A stretch of 7,667 nt of DNA from Proteobacteria bacterium UBA4656 (lineage in GTDB: Bacteria; Pseudomonadota; Gammaproteobacteria; Xanthomonadales; Ahniellaceae), in contig DHLY01000057.1 in assembly GCA_002405525.1 (NCBI GenBank), positions 14,275 to 21,941 of the forward strand, given 5' to 3'. The first letter of the stretch is position 1. Each line of letters opens with the position of its first letter. The notes under the pieces are model-generated. The model did not search any database. It saw only the letters and a list, made by a program, of their open reading frames with translations, and was not told the DNA's origin. Positions 1 through 5,866 of the stretch are shown here, in pieces. Both the position numbers and the translations under genes were made by a program.

Positions 1-78
1 GACGGCAAGATCTTCGTGCTGCCGCTGGAGCGGGTGGTCCGCATCCGCACCGGAGAACTGGACGGCGACGCGCTCTGA
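1..78 (+). CDS. glnB: P-II family nitrogen regulatory protein, 3' end only
   Basis: The window opens inside a reading frame whose last 25 codons read DGKIFVLPLERVVRIRTGEL followed by DGDAL and TGA. This matches the C-terminal strand and tail of P-II signal proteins; from memory E. coli GlnB ends GKIFVFDVARAMRIRTGEEDDAAI. P-II proteins are cytoplasmic trimers that sense 2-oxoglutarate and ATP/ADP, and control glutamine synthetase adenylylation and, in some bacteria, ammonium transport. The uridylylated T-loop tyrosine and the nucleotide-binding core lie upstream of the window and cannot be checked. GlnB and GlnK cannot be told apart from this tail: an upstream amtB would favour GlnK. A GC-rich hairpin starts 26 bases after the stop. 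Confidence 0.85.
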   Translation, partial: DGKIFVLPLERVVRIRTGELDGDAL

Positions 79-104
79 GACGCCGTGCCGGGATCGCCTT
101 CCGG

Positions 105-124
105 GCGGGCCAGGGATGGCCCGC
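105..124 (+). terminator. GC-rich hairpin after the P-II gene, possible terminator
   Basis: A perfect 8-bp stem (GCGGGCCA paired with TGGCCCGC) with a 4-base GGGA loop lies 26 bases past the P-II stop codon. No U-run follows, so it is not a classical intrinsic terminator. It may pause polymerase or protect the 3' end of the message. The rest of the gap to base 361 is very GC-rich noncoding sequence in which I see no convincing gene or promoter. Confidence 0.35.
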
Positions 125-361
125 GCGCGAGGGCGGCGTTCGAGGGCTCGATTCGCGGCTTGGGTCCTCGCCCGTGCCGGTTCCGCGACCCTCGAGCCGC
201 GCCGGAGCGGCGGGTTCTGCGGCGCCGCCTGTCTGCCCGGCTGCGTGGCGCGGGGCAACGCCGACCGCCGACCGCACCCGGCCCTTCGCTCCGACGCCGC
301 CGTCTTGTCCCGGCGGCCGTTCGCCCACCAGAATCGCGCTGGGCAGTGGCGGAAGCGAAGC

Positions 362-1186
362 ATGGATTCTCTGATCGACGCAGCGTGGCTGGCCGGCTGG
401 ATCGGTTTTGCGCTGCTGCTCTCACTTGGCGTGCCGGCGCTCGGCCGGCGGATGCTGCCCCCGCCGGCGCCCGATCCCGCCGACCCGGCGGCCCGCGACG
501 GGCACGACTACCCCGCGGCGACCCGCGACCTGGCGCAGGGAGTCGGCCTGCGGCTGGCGACGCTCTACGGCGTGATCCTGGCGCTGGTTTACGCGCACGA
601 ACTGGGCGACGTGCAGGCCGCGCGTGAGGGGCTGGCCCGCGAGGCGGTGGCGGTCGCCGACGTCTACCACGACGCCCAACGCATGGGCGGCGCGGTCGGG
701 CCGGTGGTGCAGGCGGCGATGCGCGCCTACGTCGAGCACGTGGTGGAGCGTGAGTGGCGCCTGCTGGCCCGGGAGCGCCGCCTGTCGAATCAGGCCTGGG
801 CGGCGCGCGACCGCGCCTACGACCTTCTGCTGGACCTCGTACCGGCGGGTCCGCGCGAGGCGGCGCTGCGGGCCCGCATGCTGCAGCGCTTGACCGATAT
901 CGGCGAGTTCCGCCACCTGCGCATGGAGCTCGCGTCAGGGCGTCCGGGCGTCGCGTTCTGGCTGCTCGCCGTGGTCGGGCTCGCCCTGGTGGCGCTGCCC
1001 TTCTTCGTGTTCCGGCCCTCGCGCCCGACGCGGACCCTGATGGCGGCGCTGGGCGGCTTCGCCGGCTTGCTGCTGTTCTTCATCCACGCGTTCGACAGCC
1101 CGTTCTCGCGGCCGATGCAGGACCGGCCGGCGGCCCTCGAGCGGCTGCTGGCGACGGACTTCCAGGGCGTGGAGCTGCCGCACTGA
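362..1186 (+). CDS. DUF4239 (bestrophin-like) membrane protein
   Basis: A 274-aa inner-membrane protein of unknown function. Four hydrophobic segments are visible, at about residues 7-27, 62-80, 196-217 and 226-244. Between the second and third is a long, charged, mostly helical region with the pattern AREAVAVADVY, then AYVEHVVEREW. After the last segment comes IHAFDSPFSR followed by RPAALERLL. This two-plus-two arrangement, the EA.A..D.Y helix and the 'D.PF....' tail are what I recall of the DUF4239 family, often labelled bestrophin-like; the exact reaction or ion, if any, is not known. The open frame extends upstream to 116, but the ATG at 362 was chosen because it starts just before the first membrane segment, follows a purine-rich GGAAGCGAAG stretch, and the upstream translation is arginine-rich and looks noncoding. 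A faint TTGTCC/CAGAAT pair (305-334) could be its promoter. It converges on speE. Confidence 0.75.
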   Translation: MDSLIDAAWLAGWIGFALLLSLGVPALGRRMLPPPAPDPADPAARDGHDYPAATRDLAQGVGLRLATLYGVILALVYAHELGDVQAAREGLAREAVAVADVYHDAQRMGGAVGPVVQAAMRAYVEHVVEREWRLLARERRLSNQAWAARDRAYDLLLDLVPAGPREAALRARMLQRLTDIGEFRHLRMELASGRPGVAFWLLAVVGLALVALPFFVFRPSRPTRTLMAALGGFAGLLLFFIHAFDSPFSRPMQDRPAALERLLATDFQGVELPH

Positions 1187-1248
1187 GAGTCGGTTCGCCA
1201 GCAGCCTTCCGGGCGGACCACGGGGCGCGCGCATGCGCTGCGCCAGCC

Positions 1249-1269
1249 AGTCCGGCACCGGGTCGGACT
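1249..1269. terminator. Hairpin between convergent genes, possible two-way terminator
   Basis: AGTCCGGC pairs with GTCGGACT (8 bp, one G-U on the plus-strand RNA) around a 5-base loop. It sits in the 138-bp gap between the stop of the DUF4239 gene and the stop of speE, where a bidirectional terminator would be expected. Neither side carries a U-run, so termination would need Rho or would be weak. The same gap contains a 10-bp palindrome, GCGCATGCGC (1229-1238). Confidence 0.35.
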
Positions 1270-1324
1270 CGCGACTTCGCCGCCCCGGCGGATGCAAGTT
1301 CCTCCGGCGGCCCGCGGTGCGCGG

Positions 1325-2179
1325 CTACTCCAGCCCTTCGCGCATGAACTCCGGCACCGCCAGCGCCGCTCGATGCACGTCGACGTTGTAGTAGCGGGTC
1401 GGGAACTTCTTCATCGCCGCCCCGCGGTCGCGGAAATCGTCGAGCTGCTCGATGCCCTTGCGCGCCATCGTGCAGCTCCACCAGCCGGTCGGGTAGCACG
1501 GCTGCGGGAACGCCAGCGTGCGAACCGCGGCGAAGCCGGCGGCCTTCATGAAGCGCCGCATGTCGCGGATCAGCGGCAGGTGGACGATCGGCGACTCGCT
1601 CTGCTGCACGAGGATCCCGCCGTGGCGCAGCGCGCGGTGCACGACTTCATAGAAGCGCGCGCCGAACAGCCCCTCGGCCGGACCCACCGGGTCGGTGGAA
1701 TCCACGATCGCCACGTCGACCGAGTCGGGCTCCGTGTCCGCCATTAGTTTCAGGCCGTCGTCGAACATCAGCCTGGCGCGGGGGTCGGTGTTGGATTCGC
1801 ACAATTCAGGGAAGTACTTCTCCGCCATCCGCGTGACCTGCTCGTCGATGTCGCACTGCACCGCGGACTCCACCTCGCGGTGTTTCAGCACCTCGCGCAG
1901 GGTGCCGCAGTCGCCGCCGCCGATGATCACCACCCGCTTGGGCGAGGTGTGGGTGAACAGCGCGGGGTGCGACATCATCTCGTGGTAGAGAAAATTGTCG
2001 CGCGTGGTCAGCATCACGCAACCGTCGATGACCATCAGGTTGCCCCAATCGGTGGTCTCCCAGATCTGGATGTGCTGGAACGGCGTGCGCACCTCGTCGA
2101 GCTTGCGCCTGACGCGGTAGGAGATCGCCGAGCCCGAGAGGTCGTGGGCTTCCGAGAACCAAGTCTGATCGAGCGTCAT
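1325..2179 (-). CDS. speE: Spermidine synthase (polyamine aminopropyltransferase)
   Basis: A 284-aa cytoplasmic enzyme that moves the aminopropyl group of decarboxylated S-adenosylmethionine to putrescine, giving spermidine and methylthioadenosine. The length matches bacterial SpeE (about 285). Family landmarks are in order: the N-terminal beta domain with a conserved W and NLMVIDGCVMLTTRDNFLYH (residues 47-66), YHEMMSHPAL (65-74), the nucleotide-binding GGGDCGTLREVLKH (87-100), the acidic CDIDEQV (109-115) that would hold the ribose of the cofactor, and DSTDPVGPAE (160-169), whose D160 and D163 correspond to the catalytic aspartate region. QPCYPTGWW (226-234) is also typical. No residue expected of the active site appears missing. 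The start is the only ATG in a sensible place, although no strong Shine-Dalgarno precedes it; a TATACT box lies 35-40 bases upstream. It probably acts with SpeA, encoded divergently from 5867. Confidence 0.95.
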   Translation of the reverse strand: MTLDQTWFSEAHDLSGSAISYRVRRKLDEVRTPFQHIQIWETTDWGNLMVIDGCVMLTTRDNFLYHEMMSHPALFTHTSPKRVVIIGGGDCGTLREVLKHREVESAVQCDIDEQVTRMAEKYFPELCESNTDPRARLMFDDGLKLMADTEPDSVDVAIVDSTDPVGPAEGLFGARFYEVVHRALRHGGILVQQSESPIVHLPLIRDMRRFMKAAGFAAVRTLAFPQPCYPTGWWSCTMARKGIEQLDDFRDRGAAMKKFPTRYYNVDVHRAALAVPEFMREGLE

Positions 2180-2213
2180 GGTCGCGCTGCGATGCGGTTG
2201 CCAAAGACCGGAG

Positions 2214-2219
2214 AGTATA
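2214..2219 (-). promoter_or_regulatory. speE promoter -10 box
   Basis: On the minus strand the sequence reads GGGTATACTCTCC, with TATACT differing from the sigma-70 consensus at one position. It would start transcription near base 2207, leaving a leader of roughly 28 bases before the speE ATG. No good -35 hexamer is found at 16-18 bp spacing, so an activator or another sigma factor may be involved. Confidence 0.45.
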
Positions 2220-2277
2220 CCCGCTGCAGGTGATCGACCCCGAGGCCACCGATAGGGCGCAGCGATCGGCGTTCACG

Positions 2278-2313
2278 GGCCCCAGCGGGGTCACCCGCGC
2301 TCAGCGAGCGCGG
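2278..2313. repeat. Two adjacent hairpins with identical AGC loops
   Basis: Two inverted repeats stand two bases apart in the divergent intergenic region. The first (2278-2292) pairs GGCCCC with GGGGTC, including one G-U, around AGC. The second (2295-2313) is a perfect 8-bp stem, CCGCGCTC with GAGCGCGG, also around AGC. They lie upstream of both the speE -10 box and the TTGACA of the protease promoter, so they are not obviously part of either message. They could be a protein-binding site, a REP-like element, or chance in GC-rich DNA. Confidence 0.4.
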
Positions 2314-2399
2314 AGTTCCAGCATGCGGCGTCCTCAACAACTCTGCCGCAGCTGGCCGACGGACGAGCCAAGGGACCGGGCTGCAGCGTCTGTGAGCGC

Positions 2400-2429
2400 T
2401 TGACAGCCCTGGTACCGGCGGTGTAGCCT
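2400..2429 (+). promoter_or_regulatory. Sigma-70-like promoter for the protease-barrel operon
   Basis: A perfect -35 hexamer TTGACA (2400-2405) is followed after 18 bp by TAGCCT (2424-2429), a weak -10 that keeps the key first T, second A and last T. Transcription would begin near 2436, about 20 bases before the ATG at 2457. The spacing to the Shine-Dalgarno and that ATG makes a compact unit, which supports reading the signal-peptide frame as the true start of the protease gene. Confidence 0.5.
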
Positions 2430-2446
2430 GGCTGAAGCCGGGCGCC

Positions 2447-2450
2447 GGAG
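2447..2450 (+). promoter_or_regulatory. Ribosome binding site that decides the protease start
   Basis: GGAG sits 6 bases before ATG 2457, an ideal spacing. The competing in-frame start for the protease body, GTG 2450, overlaps this GGAG and has no site of its own. The ribosome site therefore favours the signal-peptide frame, which is one base out of register with the protease body in the sequence as given. Confidence 0.6.
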
Positions 2451-2456
2451 TGTGCC

Positions 2457-4750
2457 ATGGAAACGGGTGGCTTCATGATGCGGTGGTGGTCAGGTCGAGG
2501 TGCGTTCGCAGCGCTCGTGAGCCTGACGGCGCTGGTCTTGTGCCCCCCCCCGGGCACGCTGAGGCAGTGGGCAATTCGGACGCCGTCGGCAGCGCCGACG
2601 GGGCAGCGATTCGCTCAATCCAAGGACGCAGCAATGTCGATCCGGACATCGTTGAGCGCCTGACGGTTGGTGACGCGAGCGTCGACGTCGAAGTCGTCGT
2701 CAAAGCCTACGACGTCAATCCCCTGTTCTATCGCCCGGTCGTCGACGACACGGCGGCCATGCGCCGGCGTGCCATGACCCGGCTGCGCGAGGGGCTGACA
2801 CTCGGGTTGCGCGAACGATTCAACCCGACCGCGGCACAGATGGATCGCGGCGTGTTCCGTGGACGATTCGGCGCCGTCGACATCGACGCCCTGTCGCGAT
2901 CCGGGTTTGTGCATGGGGTTGCGGCTGTACGATCGGATTTCGTGCAGGCAGCGGCTGCAATGCCGCAGATCATTTCGCAGATCGGGGTGACGACGCTGCA
3001 CGCGCAAGGCCTGCTGGGTACCGGCCAGCGGATCGCAATGATCGACCGGCGCTTCTACCCTCAGATCATGGGTGCTGCACTCGTTTGGGAGGAATGCTTT
3101 TGCGCGGCTCAGTGCTGCCCGAACGGGACTGCCCGGCAGTCCGGACCCGGGTCGTCGTTCACGGCCGGGACAGTTGGCGGGCCAGACCACGGTACCCAAA
3201 CTGCATCGGTTATCGCGATGCCGATCGGGCAGGGTGTGGCACCCACCGCTGGAGTCGTCGCACTTGCCGCACCTGGGCCCGTCGACGTCTTTGCGGCGCT
3301 TGAGTGGCTTCAATCCCGGCCAGACGTGGGCATCGTGTCGCTGAGCATCGGCGAGGAGGGAACGTCCGGCGTCTGCGACGGGTTCGCCTCCGCTGCCTCA
3401 TGGTTGCCGAGAGTCTCCACGCTCGCAGCACAAGGAAAGCTGGTTTTCGCGGCTGCCGGGAACGGGGGGTCCAATACGACGCTCGTTCCTGCGTGCCTGT
3501 CGCCAGTTCACGCTGTTGCAGGCACGTGGATCTGCGACGGCAAGTTCCAAGGATCTTCAGGCGGCTGTCTTCCCGAGGCGCAATTCGACGCAATCTGGGC
3601 GGGGAGCAACCGGAGCCCAAAGGTTGCGTACTTCGCACCGGCACGCCCCCTGCAAGTTCCCTTCATGGGAAACACCCAAGGCGGCTTTGCTGAGGGAACC
3701 TCATACTCGACCCCCATGGTCGCCGCCTGCGCGGCGCTGCTCAAGCAAGCGCGACCCGCCGCCACCGCAGCGCAGATCGCGAACGCGCTATCGCAGTCGC
3801 CGACTCAGGTGATCTTTCCAGGTGCTGGAGGGGCTGAGAAAAAGGCGAACATTCAACGCCCCCGCATCGACTGCGCGGTTGCGCTGGCGGCGTTGCCGCC
3901 GGCGCCGACCGGTCCGAGCTTGAACCAACATGGCATCAGCGGGTTCTGGTACAACCCATCGAGCAATGGCCAAGGTTTTGCGGTCGAGGTTTACCCGAAT
4001 CTCGTCGCACCGAACGTGGGTCTGATGGCGGGCTCCTGGTACACGTTTGCCCCGGCACCGGCCGGCGGCCCTGAGCGACAGCGCTGGTACCCATTCGACG
4101 GCGCGGCAGCGACGGGTTCGGCGACAGCCCAGCTTACCGTTCGCCGCAACATCGACGGCAACTTTGCGCAGCCGCCGCCGACGACCGCGGCGGCTGTAGG
4201 CACGGCGACCTTGACCATGACCAGCTGCACCACGGCCACGCTCAGCGACGCGCTGAATGACGGCAGCGGTAGCGGCTCCATGCCGCTGACCCGGCTCGCG
4301 CCCAACGTGTCGTGCACCACCAGCGGTACCGGAGGCAGCTTCCACCCGGACTTCGCACTGTCGGGCTTCTTCAACGACCCCAACCTCAACGGACAGGGCA
4401 TCTTCCTGGAACTCAATCCGAACCTCCCGGTGTTCGCCGCAGGCTGGTACAGCTACACCCGCGCCTCGATTCCCGGTGGAACCCCTCGCCAGCGTTGGTA
4501 CACCCTGCAGCTTGGTCCCTATACCGTTGGAACGCGAAGCTTCAGCGGCGTTCCGATCCTGGCCACTACGGGCGGTACCTTCAACGGCCAGCCGTCCACG
4601 GCCACCACCCAGGTCGGCAGCGCCCATCTGCAATTGCTCGGCTGCGGCGGAGCGAGTTTGAGCTACGCGTTCACTGCAGGCGAGAACGCGGGCTTGAGCG
4701 GAAACATCGCCCTGGCGCGAACCGGCCCGGCGCCACCGGGTTGCCAGTGA
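2457..4750 (+). CDS. Secreted S8 (subtilisin-like) serine protease, frame broken at a C9 run near the start
   Basis: From ATG 2457 the frame encodes a signal peptide (basic R9 and R14, hydrophobic AFAALVSLTALVL), but as read it stops at 2663. The protease body is in the next frame, open from 2450 to 4750. They join if the C9 run at 2543-2551 gains one base or is slipped by -1, giving a 764-aa protein with likely cleavage after A-E-A37; the numbering here is for that joined product. A probable pro-region covers about 60-175. The catalytic domain has the full S8 set: D197 (IAMIDRR), H245 (DHGTQTAS), oxyanion N336 (AAAGNGG) and S416 (GTSYSTPM). Between D197 and H245 is a Cys-rich insert (C214, C216, C220, C221). 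Two copies of a WY-type repeat domain (494-620, 635-763) form the C terminus. The substrate is unknown. It is followed by a barrel protein gene 14 bases later. The family call is firm; the exact start and the state of the frame are not. Alternatively the gene starts at GTG 2450 without an export signal, or is a pseudogene. Confidence 0.85.
2540..2557 (+). repeat. C9 homopolymer inside a palindrome, the frame-switch point of the protease gene
   Basis: Nine consecutive C (2543-2551) are flanked by bases that make a perfect 6-bp inverted repeat, GTGCCC with GGGCAC, with six of the C in the loop. Reading TGC CCC CCC CCG GGC continues the signal-peptide frame and drops the protease; reading CCC GGG CAC continues the protease. 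A tract of ten C, or seven, would put both in one frame. Such runs are prone to polymerase slippage and also to sequencing error. Confidence 0.8.
2583..2601 (+). repeat. Perfect hairpin 31 bases after the C9 run
   Basis: CCGTCGGC pairs with GCCGACGG (8 bp, no mismatches) around an AGC loop, within the coding sequence just after the predicted signal-peptide cleavage site. It is a strong mRNA stem. The 31-base gap from the C run is longer than the 5-9 bases usual for a frameshift-stimulating stem. It encodes an Ala/Gly/Ser/Asp-rich linker and may simply reflect codon bias. Confidence 0.45.
3935..4744 (+). repeat. Two tandem copies of a ~128-aa C-terminal domain in the protease
   Basis: The first copy (about 3935-4315) begins GISGFWYNPSSNGQGFAVEV and the second (about 4358-4744) begins ALSGFFNDPNLNGQGIFLEL. 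Both continue with a (G)SWY or GWY aromatic core, then RQRWY, then a G.A.L......C...LS element, and both end in a second Cys after a .L.R..P motif. Each copy thus carries two Cys (591/620 and 730/763 in the joined protein), probably one disulfide each. I recall domains of this style at the C termini of many secreted proteins of Dokdonella and relatives; their role (surface binding, sorting or substrate binding) is not known to me. Confidence 0.75.
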
Positions 4751-4764
4751 GGACTGCTGTTGCC

Positions 4765-5670
4765 ATGCGATGGCCAATGCTCGCTGTGATTCTGCTGCTG
4801 TCCTCGGCGTCGACAATCGCGGATGACGGGGACCATGCCTTCTCGCTTCGTGTCAGCGGGCACGGAATCGACGGTCCGCAAGCCGTCGACCTGAGCGGAA
4901 ACACGCGGATTCTCGGTGATGTCGCCAACGGCACTGGCGTTGACCTCGACCTGACATGGCGGCCGACGCCGCTCTGGCGCTTCGGGGTTAGCTACGGGCG
5001 AGCCATGGTCCGCTATGTCGACCCGCAATTGGAAGGTTGTGCGCTCTCGGTCGGAAACGTTGCGCGTTTAGATTACTGCCAGGCGATTGGATTCCAGCCG
5101 CAGGGGACGATCCGCGACGAGACGCGGCACTGGCATGTCGTCGTGGGCCACCTCATCGCGCTGAATGAGCATTGGTCGATCGACGTCGGTCTCGGGTACG
5201 GACAGCTCGCTTGGTGGTCCGAAGACGACCGGGAAGCTTCAACGTTCAGCACTTGCCTCACCCAGGGTCTTCCCGGTTGGACGAGGCGAGCGCCCGACTG
5301 TGTGCCGGTCGACGATCGCGCACGGGCATCCGGTTGGACCGTCGGCCTCGCCGCGCGTTGGCAGCCGGTGCCGCGCCTGGGCTTGGCCGTAGGCGCAAAT
5401 GGCCAGCGTTACCGCCATGACATCTACCGCTACGATGCTTTGCAGCGCTTTCTTGCCGCGCAACCGCGGCCATGCAATCCGTTCGACTACTGCGATCGGC
5501 GGCCTGAACAATTCATCGGCGGCCGTCCGGCTCAGCGCGGCGATTGGTGGTGGTATACGGCGGCGGTGGACTTCGCCATTTCGCCCACGTGGTCGGTGAT
5601 CGCCGAGGGCGAGTTCGGCGGCAGCCGCGACTGGCGCACGGCGGGGCTGGCGCTCGAGTATCGTTGGTAG
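4765..5670 (+). CDS. Predicted 10-strand outer-membrane beta-barrel with Cys-paired loops
   Basis: A 301-aa protein I do not recognise by name. Residues 1-19 form a signal peptide (MRWPMLAVILLLSSASTIA, cut before DDGD). The rest alternates polar and hydrophobic residues in strand-sized blocks: about 24-33, 57-67, 70-85, 120-133, 136-151, 189-201, 204-221, 260-273, 275-289 and 290-301, joined by short turns (RPTPL, ALNEH, QPVPR, SPTW) on one side and long loops on the other. It ends in ...ALEYRW, an aromatic C terminus as used for insertion by the BAM complex. Its six Cys fall as pairs in three large loops (92/105, 164/179, 237/243). Ten strands is the omptin count, but I do not see omptin catalytic motifs. 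The start is ATG 4765, 14 bases after the protease stop; GAGG at 4749-4752 is somewhat distant. GTG 4747, overlapping the protease stop, is the alternative. Probably co-transcribed with the protease. Confidence 0.7.
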   Translation: MRWPMLAVILLLSSASTIADDGDHAFSLRVSGHGIDGPQAVDLSGNTRILGDVANGTGVDLDLTWRPTPLWRFGVSYGRAMVRYVDPQLEGCALSVGNVARLDYCQAIGFQPQGTIRDETRHWHVVVGHLIALNEHWSIDVGLGYGQLAWWSEDDREASTFSTCLTQGLPGWTRRAPDCVPVDDRARASGWTVGLAARWQPVPRLGLAVGANGQRYRHDIYRYDALQRFLAAQPRPCNPFDYCDRRPEQFIGGRPAQRGDWWWYTAAVDFAISPTWSVIAEGEFGGSRDWRTAGLALEYRW

Positions 5671-5683
5671 GCCCGGAGCGGGC
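5671..5683 (+). terminator. Short hairpin directly after the barrel gene
   Basis: GCCCG and CGGGC form a 5-bp stem with a 3-base loop immediately after the TAG stop. No U-run follows. It is a weak candidate for the end of the protease-barrel transcript. The rest of the 196-bp gap before speA shows only a possible speA promoter. Confidence 0.2.
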
Positions 5684-5820
5684 ACCAGCGCGGTCGCGGA
5701 CGTAACCCGCAGCGAACGCTGCCGCGATTGCCAGCCCGCGATCCGACGTCGCGCACTTCGGTTACCGCTCGGAGCGCGTTGGAACCGCAGCCGAGACATG
5801 CAGCTCACATTCGATTGCCC

Positions 5821-5826
5821 TACACT
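5821..5826 (+). promoter_or_regulatory. Possible speA promoter -10 box
   Basis: TACACT matches the sigma-70 -10 consensus at four of six positions, in a locally less GC-rich stretch. Transcription would begin near 5833, about 34 bases before the speA ATG. The best -35 at normal spacing (ATGCAG, 5798-5803) is poor. The call rests on position and composition. Confidence 0.3.
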
Positions 5827-5866
5827 CCGCGCCCGCAAGACGCGGTCCTGGGTGGGGGTTCAACCG

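Noticed and set aside
85..361. Open frames in the gap between the P-II gene and the DUF4239 gene (starts at 85, 116 and 174)
   Set aside because: Arg/Pro/Ala-rich translations with no domain or ribosome site. The frame from 116 is simply the upstream extension of the DUF4239 gene, whose membrane topology begins at 362.
1806..2294. 162-aa minus-strand frame overlapping the start of speE
   Set aside because: Runs in another frame over the well-supported speE N terminus and becomes Arg/His-rich there, as a shadow would.
2539..2542. Lipoprotein reading of the protease leader (Cys after VL just before the C run)
   Set aside because: The residue before the Cys is Leu, where a lipobox needs Gly, Ala or Ser. 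The A-E-A site eight residues later is a better cleavage signal.
2291..2557. 88-aa minus-strand frame upstream of speE
   Set aside because: Would start inside the C run and cross the promoter region of the protease; no ribosome site and no recognisable sequence.
3788..4816. 342-aa open frame on the minus strand opposite the protease C terminus
   Set aside because: Arg/Ala/Gly-rich translation without domains, and it lies wholly opposite a coding region with clear repeats. Typical antisense shadow in GC-rich DNA.
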